Source: Salibaculum sp031581025
Lineage (GTDB): Bacteria; Pseudomonadota; Alphaproteobacteria; Rhodobacterales; Rhodobacteraceae
DNA length: 64,000 nucleotides
Reading direction: 5' to 3' (one strand)
Assembly (NCBI RefSeq): GCF_031581025.1
Contig: NZ_JAVLCA010000011.1
In this document: in pieces, positions 1-7,268 of the stretch
How positions within the stretch are numbered: position 1 is the first letter of the stretch
Layout of the letters: the number at the start of each line of letters is the position of its first letter
Position numbers and translations under genes: made by a program
Notes under the pieces: generated by a model
The model's database searches: none
The model's input: the letters and a program-made list of their open reading frames with translations, nothing else
What the model was told of the DNA's origin: nothing

Positions 1-1
1 C

Positions 2-1156
2 CTGCCGGTTCCGGTCGCCCAGGAACTGCTCGACATGGCGCGAGGGCAGCAGTTGCTCGAAGCCACCGGCACGCTCAACGCCAACTCGGGCGACGAAATG
101 GGCTACAAGCTGACGGAGACAGGCAAGGCCCGGGCGCTGGATGCGCTGGCCCAGTCGGAATACTACGGTGCCATGCCCGTCCCGCTGGATATCTACACCG
201 AGCAGGTCAAGCGCCAATCCATCCGCAACATCCGGATCACGCGCGACATGCTCATGGCGGCCATGGGCCACCTCGTCCTGCCGTCCGACCTGCTGGATCA
301 GCTCGGCCCGGCGGTCTCCTCGGGGCGATCCATCCTGATGTACGGCCCGCCGGGCAACGGCAAATCCGCCATTTCCGATGGCATCGGCAATGCGCTCGGT
401 GACCGGATATACGTCCCCCGCGCCATCGAATACGCGGGACAAGTCATCACCGTCTATGATCCCATCGTGCATTCGGCCGCCGAGGAACAGGTCGAAGACA
501 CCCATAGACTGCGCCGCACAACCCGATACGACATCCGCTACGTGCGCTGCGCGCGCCCCACGGTCGTCACCGGCGGCGAGCTGTCACTGTCCATGCTCGA
601 TCTCGTCTACAACCCCACCGCGCGGACCTATCAGGCACCGCTGCAGCTGAAATCCTCGGGCGGCGTCTTCCTCGTCGACGACCTGGGACGGCAGGCCGAA
701 CCGCCGCAGCAACTGATCAACCAATGGATCGTCCCGCTGGAGGAACGCCGCGACATCCTGGCGCTACAATCGGGCGAGAAGTTCGAGGTGCCCTTCGACA
801 CGTTGGTGATCTTCTCGACCAATTTCCACCCCAACCAAATCTTCGACGAGGCTTCGCTGCGCCGGATCTTCTTCAAGATCAGGATCGACGGGCCAACCCA
901 GGAGGATTTCCTCAAGATATTCGCCCTGGCCGCCCGCCAGAAGGGCATGCCGTTGGACGAAGACACGCTTGTCCATCTGTTTCAGGAAAAATACCCGAGC
1001 ATCGGCAACGTCTATGCCCGCTACCAGCCGGTTTTTCTGATCGACCAGATCACCGCAATCTGCGACTTCGAGGGCATCCCCTACCAGATGCGCCCCGACC
1101 TGATCGACCGCGCCTGGGCCAACATGGTCGTGCGCGACGAGGCCATCACGCGCTGA
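2..1156 (+). CDS. AAA-type ATPase, 5' end cut by window edge
   Basis: The reading frame is open from base 2, so the gene starts to the left of the window; 384 codons are visible. A Walker A motif GPPGNGKS lies at residues 104-111 counted from the ATG at 35, a Walker B-like FLVDD follows about 115 residues later, and VIFSTNF resembles a sensor-1 strand with its Asn. The stretch before the P-loop (KLTETGKARALDAL) looks like a winged-helix or helical adaptor. This is a MoxR/ClpX-like AAA+ arrangement, but I cannot name a substrate or pathway. The next gene is about 150 bases downstream, after a hairpin element, so it is probably not co-transcribed with it. Confidence 0.8.
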   Translation: MPVPVAQELLDMARGQQLLEATGTLNANSGDEMGYKLTETGKARALDALAQSEYYGAMPVPLDIYTEQVKRQSIRNIRITRDMLMAAMGHLVLPSDLLDQLGPAVSSGRSILMYGPPGNGKSAISDGIGNALGDRIYVPRAIEYAGQVITVYDPIVHSAAEEQVEDTHRLRRTTRYDIRYVRCARPTVVTGGELSLSMLDLVYNPTARTYQAPLQLKSSGGVFLVDDLGRQAEPPQQLINQWIVPLEERRDILALQSGEKFEVPFDTLVIFSTNFHPNQIFDEASLRRIFFKIRIDGPTQEDFLKIFALAARQKGMPLDEDTLVHLFQEKYPSIGNVYARYQPVFLIDQITAICDFEGIPYQMRPDLIDRAWANMVVRDEAITR

Positions 1157-1193
1157 CAATCGGTTCGGACGAGCCGTTCCCGTCCAACCGGGC

Positions 1194-1261
1194 GGGGGGC
1201 GCTGCCCCCCAGTCGCGCGCCGGGCGCGCGACTCCCCCGCGGTATTTCCGACCCAAAGAAG
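1194..1261 (+). repeat. Intergenic multi-hairpin element, copy 1
   Basis: Two perfect hairpins with 3-base loops follow each other: GGGGGGC-GCT-GCCCCCC (1194-1210) and a 10-bp stem AGTCGCGCGC with loop CGG (1211-1233). They are followed by CCCCCGCGGTATTT and ACCCAAAGAA. The same order (G/C-run hairpin, AGTC or GTCG hairpin, CCCCCnCGGTATTT, ACCCnAAGAA) is found inverted at 29581-29696. It lies between the ATPase stop and the Lhr start and may also act as a terminator. Confidence 0.65.
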
Positions 1262-1306
1262 CCGGGCGTGCTGGCGAAGAGGCCGGCGGCGACCTAGGTT
1301 TGCGCC

Positions 1307-3706
1307 ATGACCGCCCTGCCCCCGATCTTCACGGACTGGTTCGCTGCACGGGGCTGGGCCATCCACCCCCACCAGCAGCAGATGCTGGACCGGGCCGCCG
1401 ACCCGGCAACCCTGCTGATCGCCCCCACCGGGGGCGGCAAGACACTGGCCGGGTTCCTGCCCAGCCTCGTGGAATTGGCGGACGGGGCGCATGCCGGGCT
1501 GCACACGCTCTATGTCTCGCCGCTCAAGGCGCTGGCCACGGATATCCGGCGCAACCTGACCACCCCGGTCGCGGAAATGCGGCTGCCCATCCGCATCGAG
1601 GACCGCACCGGTGACACGACCTATGCCACCAAGCGCCGTCAGCGGGCCGATCCGCCGCATATCCTGCTGACCACACCGGAGTCGCTGGCGCTGCTGACCA
1701 GCTACGAGGACGCGCCGCGTATCTTTGCCGGGCTGCAAAGGGTGATCGTGGATGAAATCCACGCCCTGGCCGACAGCAAGCGCGGCGATCAGCTTATGCT
1801 GGCCCTGTCGCGGCTGGAAAGCCTGGCACCGGGGCTGCGCCGCGTCGGACTTTCGGCCACGGTGGACGATCCACAGGCGATCGCCGCGACCCTTGTGCGC
1901 CACCCAGACCCCTGCCCGATCCTGACCGCCGATCCCGGCCCGGACCCGGACATCGAGATGCTGGTGACAGACAGCCGCCCGCCCTGGTCCGGCGGTGGGG
2001 CAAAATATGCGATTCCAGAAGTTCTGGCGCAGGTCAAAAAGCACAACACCACGCTCATTTTCCACAACACCCGCGCCCAAGCCGAGATCTTCTTTCACCA
2101 TCTCTGGCTGGCGAACGAAGACGACCTGCCCATCGGCATCCACCACGGCAGCCTCAGCCGCGATCAGCGCGAGCGTGTCGAGGCGGCCATGGTGGCGGGC
2201 CAGCTGCGGGCCATCGTCTGCACCGGCTCGCTCGACCTGGGGATCGACTGGGGCGATGTCGATCTGGTGATCCAGATCGGTGCGCCCAAGAATGTCAAGC
2301 GGCTCGTGCAGCGGATCGGGAGGGCCAATCACCGCTATAACGCGCCCTCCCGGGCGCTTCTGGTGCCCGCCAACCGCTTCGAGGTGGTGGAATGCGTCGC
2401 CGCGCTGGAGGCGGCGCAGGCCCATGATCTCGATGGTGCGCCGCGCGGCCCCGGCCCTTTGGACGTGCTGTGCCAGCACATCCTGATTCGCGCCTGTGCC
2501 GGGCCCTTCGAGGCCGACGACCTGTTCGGCGAGGTCAGAACCGCCGGGGCCTTTGCCGATCTGAGCCGCGCCGCCTTCGACGACTGCCTGTCCTTCTGTG
2601 CGACCGGCGGCTACGCCTTTCGCGCCTATGACAAGTGGCAGCGGCTGAAACAGACCCAGGGCCGGTGGCACCTGCGCGACCCCCGCGCGGCGCAACGCAT
2701 TCGCATGAATATCGGCACGATCCAGGATGCCGATCTGCTCAAGGTCCGGATGCGGCGCGGCAATCGCACGCTGGGCGAGGTCGAGGAGGCCTTTGCCGCA
2801 TCACTCACCCCCGGTGACCGTTTCCTGATCGGCGGCGAGGTTGTGCGCTACGAGGGGTTGAAGGAACTGACCGTCGAGGTCAGCCGCACACCGGGGCGCG
2901 AGCCCAAGGTCGCCGTCTTCTCGGGCACGAAATTCGCCACCTCGACCCAGCTGTCGGCGCGTATCCTGCGGCTGTTGAACCAGGGCAGCTGGCCGAACCT
3001 TCCCGGACATACCGCCGACTGGCTGGCGCTGCAGCGCGAGGTCAGCCGGATGCCCTCGGCCGATCGGCTGCTGGTCGAGACCTTCCCGCACGAGGGGCGC
3101 GAGCACCTGTGCCTGTACGGCTTTGCCGGGCAGAACGCGCATCGCACGCTTGGGTTGATCCTGACCCAGCGGATGGAGGCGGCGGGCCTGTCGCCACTGG
3201 GCTTCGTGATGACCGACTATGCCCTGCTGATCTGGGGGCTGGACCCCGTGGCCGACCCCGCCGCCCTTCTGGACCCGGGCGACATGCGGGCGGGCCTGGA
3301 CGACTGGTTGCAAGGCAACGCGGTGATGAAACGCACCTTTCGCGGGGCCGCGACCATCGCCGGGCTGATCGAGCGCAACACGCCCGGCCCGAAAAAGTCC
3401 GGGCGGCAGGCGATCTTTTCCTCGGACATCCTGTACGACACGCTGGCCAAGTATGATCCCGATCACCTGCTGATGCGCATCACCCGCGACGAGGCCCTGC
3501 GCGGGCTGGTCGATTTCGGCCGGATCGAAGAGATGCTGGGCCGCATCAAGGGCGTCGATCACCAACGGCTGAACCGGGTGTCACCGCTGGCGGCCCCGCT
3601 GCTGCTGGAGCCGGGCAAGGTGCCCATCGCGGGCGAGGGGCGCGAGCGGCTGCTGGAGGCCGAGGCCGAGCGCCTGATGGCCGCGGCCGGTCTGGCCGCG
3701 CTTTGA
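1307..3706 (+). CDS. Ligase-associated Lhr-like DEXH-box DNA helicase
   Basis: This 799-aa superfamily 2 helicase has the Lhr layout: motif I APTGGGKT at residues 39-46, motif II DEIH near 148, motif III LSAT near 183, a second RecA lobe with QRIGRANHR (motif VI), then a long C-terminal Lhr-specific region. Length and the adjacent PdeM-type phosphoesterase match the family called ligase-associated DNA damage response DEXH helicase, which acts on single-stranded or duplex DNA in repair. The ATP-dependent ligase and the exonuclease that often accompany it are not next to it here. The start ATG at 1307 precedes the canonical MTALPPxFxxWFAxRGW opening. pdeM follows after 37 bases, so the two are likely one transcript. 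Confidence 0.93.
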   Translation: MTALPPIFTDWFAARGWAIHPHQQQMLDRAADPATLLIAPTGGGKTLAGFLPSLVELADGAHAGLHTLYVSPLKALATDIRRNLTTPVAEMRLPIRIEDRTGDTTYATKRRQRADPPHILLTTPESLALLTSYEDAPRIFAGLQRVIVDEIHALADSKRGDQLMLALSRLESLAPGLRRVGLSATVDDPQAIAATLVRHPDPCPILTADPGPDPDIEMLVTDSRPPWSGGGAKYAIPEVLAQVKKHNTTLIFHNTRAQAEIFFHHLWLANEDDLPIGIHHGSLSRDQRERVEAAMVAGQLRAIVCTGSLDLGIDWGDVDLVIQIGAPKNVKRLVQRIGRANHRYNAPSRALLVPANRFEVVECVAALEAAQAHDLDGAPRGPGPLDVLCQHILIRACAGPFEADDLFGEVRTAGAFADLSRAAFDDCLSFCATGGYAFRAYDKWQRLKQTQGRWHLRDPRAAQRIRMNIGTIQDADLLKVRMRRGNRTLGEVEEAFAASLTPGDRFLIGGEVVRYEGLKELTVEVSRTPGREPKVAVFSGTKFATSTQLSARILRLLNQGSWPNLPGHTADWLALQREVSRMPSADRLLVETFPHEGREHLCLYGFAGQNAHRTLGLILTQRMEAAGLSPLGFVMTDYALLIWGLDPVADPAALLDPGDMRAGLDDWLQGNAVMKRTFRGAATIAGLIERNTPGPKKSGRQAIFSSDILYDTLAKYDPDHLLMRITRDEALRGLVDFGRIEEMLGRIKGVDHQRLNRVSPLAAPLLLEPGKVPIAGEGRERLLEAEAERLMAAAGLAAL

Positions 3707-3743
3707 TCTTGCAGGCCCCGCGCTGCTGGGCCAAGTCCTGACC

Positions 3744-4400
3744 ATGTCGCATCACCCGATCAAGCTTGGCGGTCATGACCTGCAGGCCCGCGCCGATGGC
3801 AGCCTGTTCTGGCCGGCCATGGGCCTGCTGTGCGTGTCGGACCTGCACCTGGGCAAGTCCGAGCGCATCGCGCGGCGGGGCGGCGGCCTGCTGCCGCCCT
3901 ATGAGACGCGGGAAACGCTGGCCCGGCTGGACAGCGCTATTTCCGAGACGGCACCGCGCCATGTGATCTGCCTGGGCGACAGTTTCGATGACCTGCACGC
4001 GGCAGGCGATCTGCCCGATGCGGTGCGGCTGCATTTGTCACGGCTTCAGGCCGGGCGCGACTGGACGTGGATCGAGGGCAATCACGACCCCGGCCCCGTG
4101 GCCCTGGGCGGCAGTCACCTCGCCGAGCTGGACCTGGAGGGGCTGCGCTTTCGCCATATCGCCACCCCGGATGTCCCCGAGGTCTCGGGGCATTTTCATC
4201 CCAAGGCGCGGGTGCCGGGCACCACGGCAGCGCGCCCCTGTTTCCTGATGGACCAAGACCGTGTGATCCTGCCCGCCTTCGGCGCCTATACCGGTGGGTT
4301 GCGGGCCACCGAGCCGGTGCTGCGCGCGCACATGGCCCCCCGCGCGATTGCGGTGTTGACCGGGCGACGCGCGGTCGCCGTGCCCCTGGCCGCGCTCTAA
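3744..4400 (+). CDS. pdeM: Ligase-associated DNA damage response endonuclease PdeM
   Basis: A 218-aa calcineurin-like metallophosphoesterase. Metal-binding motifs are in the usual order: SDLH (residues 32-35), GDSFDD (78-83), GNHD (112-115) and GHFHP (149-153). The PdeM family is the phosphoesterase partner of the Lhr-like helicase in a bacterial DNA-repair cassette, and its position 37 bases after that helicase supports this over a generic phosphatase. The stop codon overlaps, on the other strand, the stop codon of the LytTR gene at 4397-4400, so the two genes converge with no intergenic space. Confidence 0.92.
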   Translation: MSHHPIKLGGHDLQARADGSLFWPAMGLLCVSDLHLGKSERIARRGGGLLPPYETRETLARLDSAISETAPRHVICLGDSFDDLHAAGDLPDAVRLHLSRLQAGRDWTWIEGNHDPGPVALGGSHLAELDLEGLRFRHIATPDVPEVSGHFHPKARVPGTTAARPCFLMDQDRVILPAFGAYTGGLRATEPVLRAHMAPRAIAVLTGRRAVAVPLAAL

Positions 4401-5146
4401 TCCTTCAAAAAACCGGCCGAGACCAGGTTGTGCCGGTATTTCGGCCCGACCGGCACGGTGTCACCCGATGTCAGGACCACCCGTTCGCGGGTGCCCGTGG
4501 TCTCGACCGCACGAATCGCCGTCAGGGCCACCCAGTGCGAGCGATGCACGCAAAACCCCTCGGTCACGTCCATCTCGGCCACTGCATCGCGCAACCGCAG
4601 GCGCAAGCGCATTGTCTGGCCATCCGACAGGACCACTACGACGTGGTGATCGGCCGAACTCAGCCGGTCAATGCGCGCGGGCGCGGCGACGTTCAGCCGC
4701 TGATGCAGCCGGTCGCGACGCGGCGCGGACGGGGCCGGCGGGACCATGGCCGCGCGCAGCGCGGACAAAATGAGCACCGCGGCCAGCACCACCGACAGGG
4801 TATAGACCCGGTTCGGCGCGGGTCCGAAGCGCGACAACCCAAGGTACAGGCAAGGCGCATAGACCAACGTCAACGCGCCGGACACCACGAAGGTCTCGCG
4901 GCTGGGGGCAAGATCGTGTCGCCAAAGGCGCAGCGCCGCGCGAATTATCAGGGCGACGAGCGCCCCCAGGGAAATGATACCCGCCCAAGTCAGCGCCTCC
5001 AGCGGCAGAGGCAGCACGGCGACCGCGGCAAACGGTTTGCCCAGCGTGGCCAACACCATCAGCCCCAGAGCAGGGGCCCATCCCGGCCAGGCCTCGCGCA
5101 CAACCCCGGAAAATTCCCGACCCAGCGCCCGCCAGACTTGCGACAT
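4397..5146 (-). CDS. Membrane-anchored LytTR-type DNA-binding regulator
   Basis: The N-terminal half has about four hydrophobic segments (for example APALGLMVLATLG, ALTWAGIISLGALVALI, TFVVSGALTLVYA, YTLSVVLAAVLILSAL). The last 100 residues have the LytTR pattern (RIDRLSSADHHVVVVLSDG, then DVTEGFCVHRSHWVAL and PVGPKYR), a beta-rich DNA-binding fold. This is an inner-membrane-tethered transcription factor without a receiver domain. The frame is open further upstream from a TTG at 5233, but the ATG at 5146 is more likely. The target and signal are not visible; the neighbours do not suggest one. Confidence 0.82.
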   Translation of the reverse strand: MSQVWRALGREFSGVVREAWPGWAPALGLMVLATLGKPFAAVAVLPLPLEALTWAGIISLGALVALIIRAALRLWRHDLAPSRETFVVSGALTLVYAPCLYLGLSRFGPAPNRVYTLSVVLAAVLILSALRAAMVPPAPSAPRRDRLHQRLNVAAPARIDRLSSADHHVVVVLSDGQTMRLRLRLRDAVAEMDVTEGFCVHRSHWVALTAIRAVETTGTRERVVLTSGDTVPVGPKYRHNLVSAGFLKD

Positions 5147-5385
5147 ACCCCTTACCACCCCTTGAACACCGGGAGACCACTCCCAAAACCGACGAAAACA
5201 ATGGCGAGGCAAGATTAAGGCGGAAAAAGCCAATGCGCAAACCGACCCAGCCCGAACAGATCACAGCAGATGTCGCGCGTCTTGTCTTGTCCGCGCCGGG
5301 GATGGACGGGGCGGGATCACCGCACCGATCAGCTCAAGGCAGGGCCAGCAGGCCGGCATGGCGTCGCCGGGCCCGCTCCGGCCTG

Positions 5386-6285
5386 TCAGGCCGTCAACCC
5401 ATCGGGCTCGGGCAGGCCGGCCGCGCGACAGCAGGCGGTGACGGTATTGGCCAGCAGGCAGGCGATGGTCATCGGCCCGACACCGCCGGGCACCGGCGTG
5501 ATGGCGCCGACCACCTCGGCACAACTTTCGTAGTGGCAGTCCCCGACCAGCTTGCCCTTGCCGCCCTCTTCTTGGGCAGGCAGGCGGTTGATGCCGACGT
5601 CGATCACCGTCGCTCCGGGCTTGATCCAGTCGCCGGGCACCATCTCGGGCCGGCCCACCGCAGCCACGACGATATCGGCCTCGCGCACAACGCCTGGCAA
5701 ATCGCGCGTGCGGGAATGGGCAATGGTCACGGTGCAGCTCTCGCCCAGCAGCAATTGCGCCATGGGCTTGCCCACGATGTTGGACCGCCCGATCACCACG
5801 GCGTTCAGCCCCGAAAGATCGCCCAGATGATCGCGCAGCATCATCAGACTGCCCAGGGGCGTGCAGGGCACCATGCTCTTCTGCCCCGTTCCCAGAAGGC
5901 CGACGTTCGAGATGTGAAAGCCGTCCACGTCCTTGGCCGGGTCGATGGCATTGATGACAAGATCGGCGTTCATGTGATCGGGCAGCGGCAACTGCACCAG
6001 GATGCCATGCACCGAGGCGTCGCCGTTCAGCCGGTCGATCAGCGCCAGCAGATCCGCCTCGGGCGTGTCGGCCTCTAATCTGTGCTCGAAGCTTTCCATG
6101 CCGACCTCGACGGTCTGCTTGCCCTTGGAGCGGACGTAGACCTGGCTCGCCGGGTCCTTGCCCACCAGAACGACCGCCAGGCCGGGGGTGATCCCGTGGT
6201 CCTCTTTCAGGCGTGCCACGTGGCCCGCCACCTTTTCGCGGACCCTGGCCGCGAAGGCCCTGCCGTCGATCACCCTGGCCGTCAT
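5386..6285 (-). CDS. folD: FolD: methylene-THF dehydrogenase / methenyl-THF cyclohydrolase
   Basis: A 299-aa bifunctional enzyme interconverting 5,10-methylene-THF, 5,10-methenyl-THF and 10-formyl-THF with NADP. The classical active-site residues are present and align without gaps to E. coli numbering: Y50 and K54 (YVRSK), Q98 (VQLPLP), D121 (KDVDG). The Rossmann motif GRSNIVGKP and the C-terminal PVPGGVGPMT are intact. The ATG at 6285 is chosen over an upstream ATG because GGAGG lies 6 bases before it and homology starts at MTARVIDG. It is the third gene of fhs-folD2-folD1; the folD2 stop codon ends one base before this ATG, so translation is probably coupled. Confidence 0.96.
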   Translation of the reverse strand: MTARVIDGRAFAARVREKVAGHVARLKEDHGITPGLAVVLVGKDPASQVYVRSKGKQTVEVGMESFEHRLEADTPEADLLALIDRLNGDASVHGILVQLPLPDHMNADLVINAIDPAKDVDGFHISNVGLLGTGQKSMVPCTPLGSLMMLRDHLGDLSGLNAVVIGRSNIVGKPMAQLLLGESCTVTIAHSRTRDLPGVVREADIVVAAVGRPEMVPGDWIKPGATVIDVGINRLPAQEEGGKGKLVGDCHYESCAEVVGAITPVPGGVGPMTIACLLANTVTACCRAAGLPEPDGLTA

Positions 6286-6286
6286 C

Positions 6287-7192
6287 TCATACCTCCGTAT
6301 TGGCGTATTGGGCTGCGTAGTGCTCTTTCTGGAGCCGCGTCGCAAGCACCGCGTTCTGCATCAGGACCGCCACCGTCACCGGGCCGACCCCGCCGGGCAC
6401 CGGCGTGATCCAGCCCGCTACCCGGGCGCAGCTGTCGAAATCAGCATCGCCGACGGTACGGCCCCCCTCGTGCGTCTCGATGCGGTTGATGCCAATGTCG
6501 ATCAGCGCCGCACCGGGTTTGACCATGTCGCCGGTTACCAGCCCGGGCCTGCCGACGGCAACAAAGACCGCATCCGAGGCCCGGCTGTGCATGGCGACCG
6601 AGCGGGTCATGTGATGGCAGACGGTCACCGTCGCCCCCAGCCCCATCAGCAGAAAGGCAATCGGCTTGCCCACGATCTCGGAATGGCCGATCACCGTGAC
6701 GTCCAGTCCCTCCGGTCGCAGCGGCAGGGTTTTCAGGATTTCCACCGCCGCAACGGCGGTGCAGGGGCCAAGGGCCAGATCGTTGTAGACAATGTTGCCG
6801 ATGGATGCGGGATGCATCCCTTCCACGTCCTTGAGCGGATGCACCGCCTTCTGCAAGGCCTTGACCGGGATATGCTCCGGCAGGGGGCGCTGGATGATGA
6901 TCCCGTTGACCCGTGGATCGGCATTCAGCCCCTGCAACACGCCGACAAGCTGTTCCAGCGACATCGCGGCCTCGTAGTTGCGCGCCTCGAACTGTACCCC
7001 CGCGCTTTCGGCGCTGCGCTGCTGGTTGCGCACGTAGAGCGCGGCCTCCTCCGCATCGCCCACCGATATGGACACGAGCCGCGGCTGCCAGCCCTCAGCG
7101 GCCAGCGCCGTGGCCTCCTGCGCGACCTCGGCGCGCTTCCGCGCGGCGATGGCCTTGCCGTCGATCAGGGCGGCACGATGGGATGCAGTCAT
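6287..7192 (-). CDS. FolD paralogue with substituted catalytic residues
   Basis: This 301-aa protein has the complete FolD fold signature (GHSEIVGKP nucleotide motif, PVPGGVGPVT near the C-terminus) and the conserved Tyr (Y53) and Gln (Q101). Aligned to the neighbouring FolD, however, the catalytic lysine is glutamine (Q57, YVRNQ for YVRSK) and the aspartate of KDVDG is glutamate (E124, KDVEG). The lysine is required for the cyclohydrolase step in studied FolD/MTHFD enzymes, so this copy may be dehydrogenase-only or have another role. It is the middle gene of fhs-folD2-folD1, so the context is still tetrahydrofolate one-carbon metabolism. Both genes are intact and show no sign of decay. Confidence 0.92.
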   Translation of the reverse strand: MTASHRAALIDGKAIAARKRAEVAQEATALAAEGWQPRLVSISVGDAEEAALYVRNQQRSAESAGVQFEARNYEAAMSLEQLVGVLQGLNADPRVNGIIIQRPLPEHIPVKALQKAVHPLKDVEGMHPASIGNIVYNDLALGPCTAVAAVEILKTLPLRPEGLDVTVIGHSEIVGKPIAFLLMGLGATVTVCHHMTRSVAMHSRASDAVFVAVGRPGLVTGDMVKPGAALIDIGINRIETHEGGRTVGDADFDSCARVAGWITPVPGGVGPVTVAVLMQNAVLATRLQKEHYAAQYANTEV

Positions 7193-7226
7193 GGAATGCT
7201 CCGGACGGGACGGCGGGCGGGGCGCA

Positions 7227-7250
7227 TTGCCTTCCCCGCAGGGAAGGCAA
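7227..7250. other. Intercistronic hairpin between fhs and folD2
   Basis: A perfect 10-bp stem, TTGCCTTCCC and GGGAAGGCAA, with the 4-base loop CGCA lies between the fhs stop and the folD2 start. It has no U-tract. It could stabilise the upstream fhs message or attenuate readthrough; the sequence alone does not decide. Confidence 0.6.
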
Positions 7251-7268
7251 CAGCGGCGTTCCGCCGGA

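Noticed and set aside
764..2695. Long minus-strand open frame (643 codons) opposite the AAA ATPase and Lhr genes
   Set aside because: High-GC antisense shadow; composition is Gly/Arg/Gln-rich without motifs, while the plus strand encodes clear helicase and ATPase motifs.
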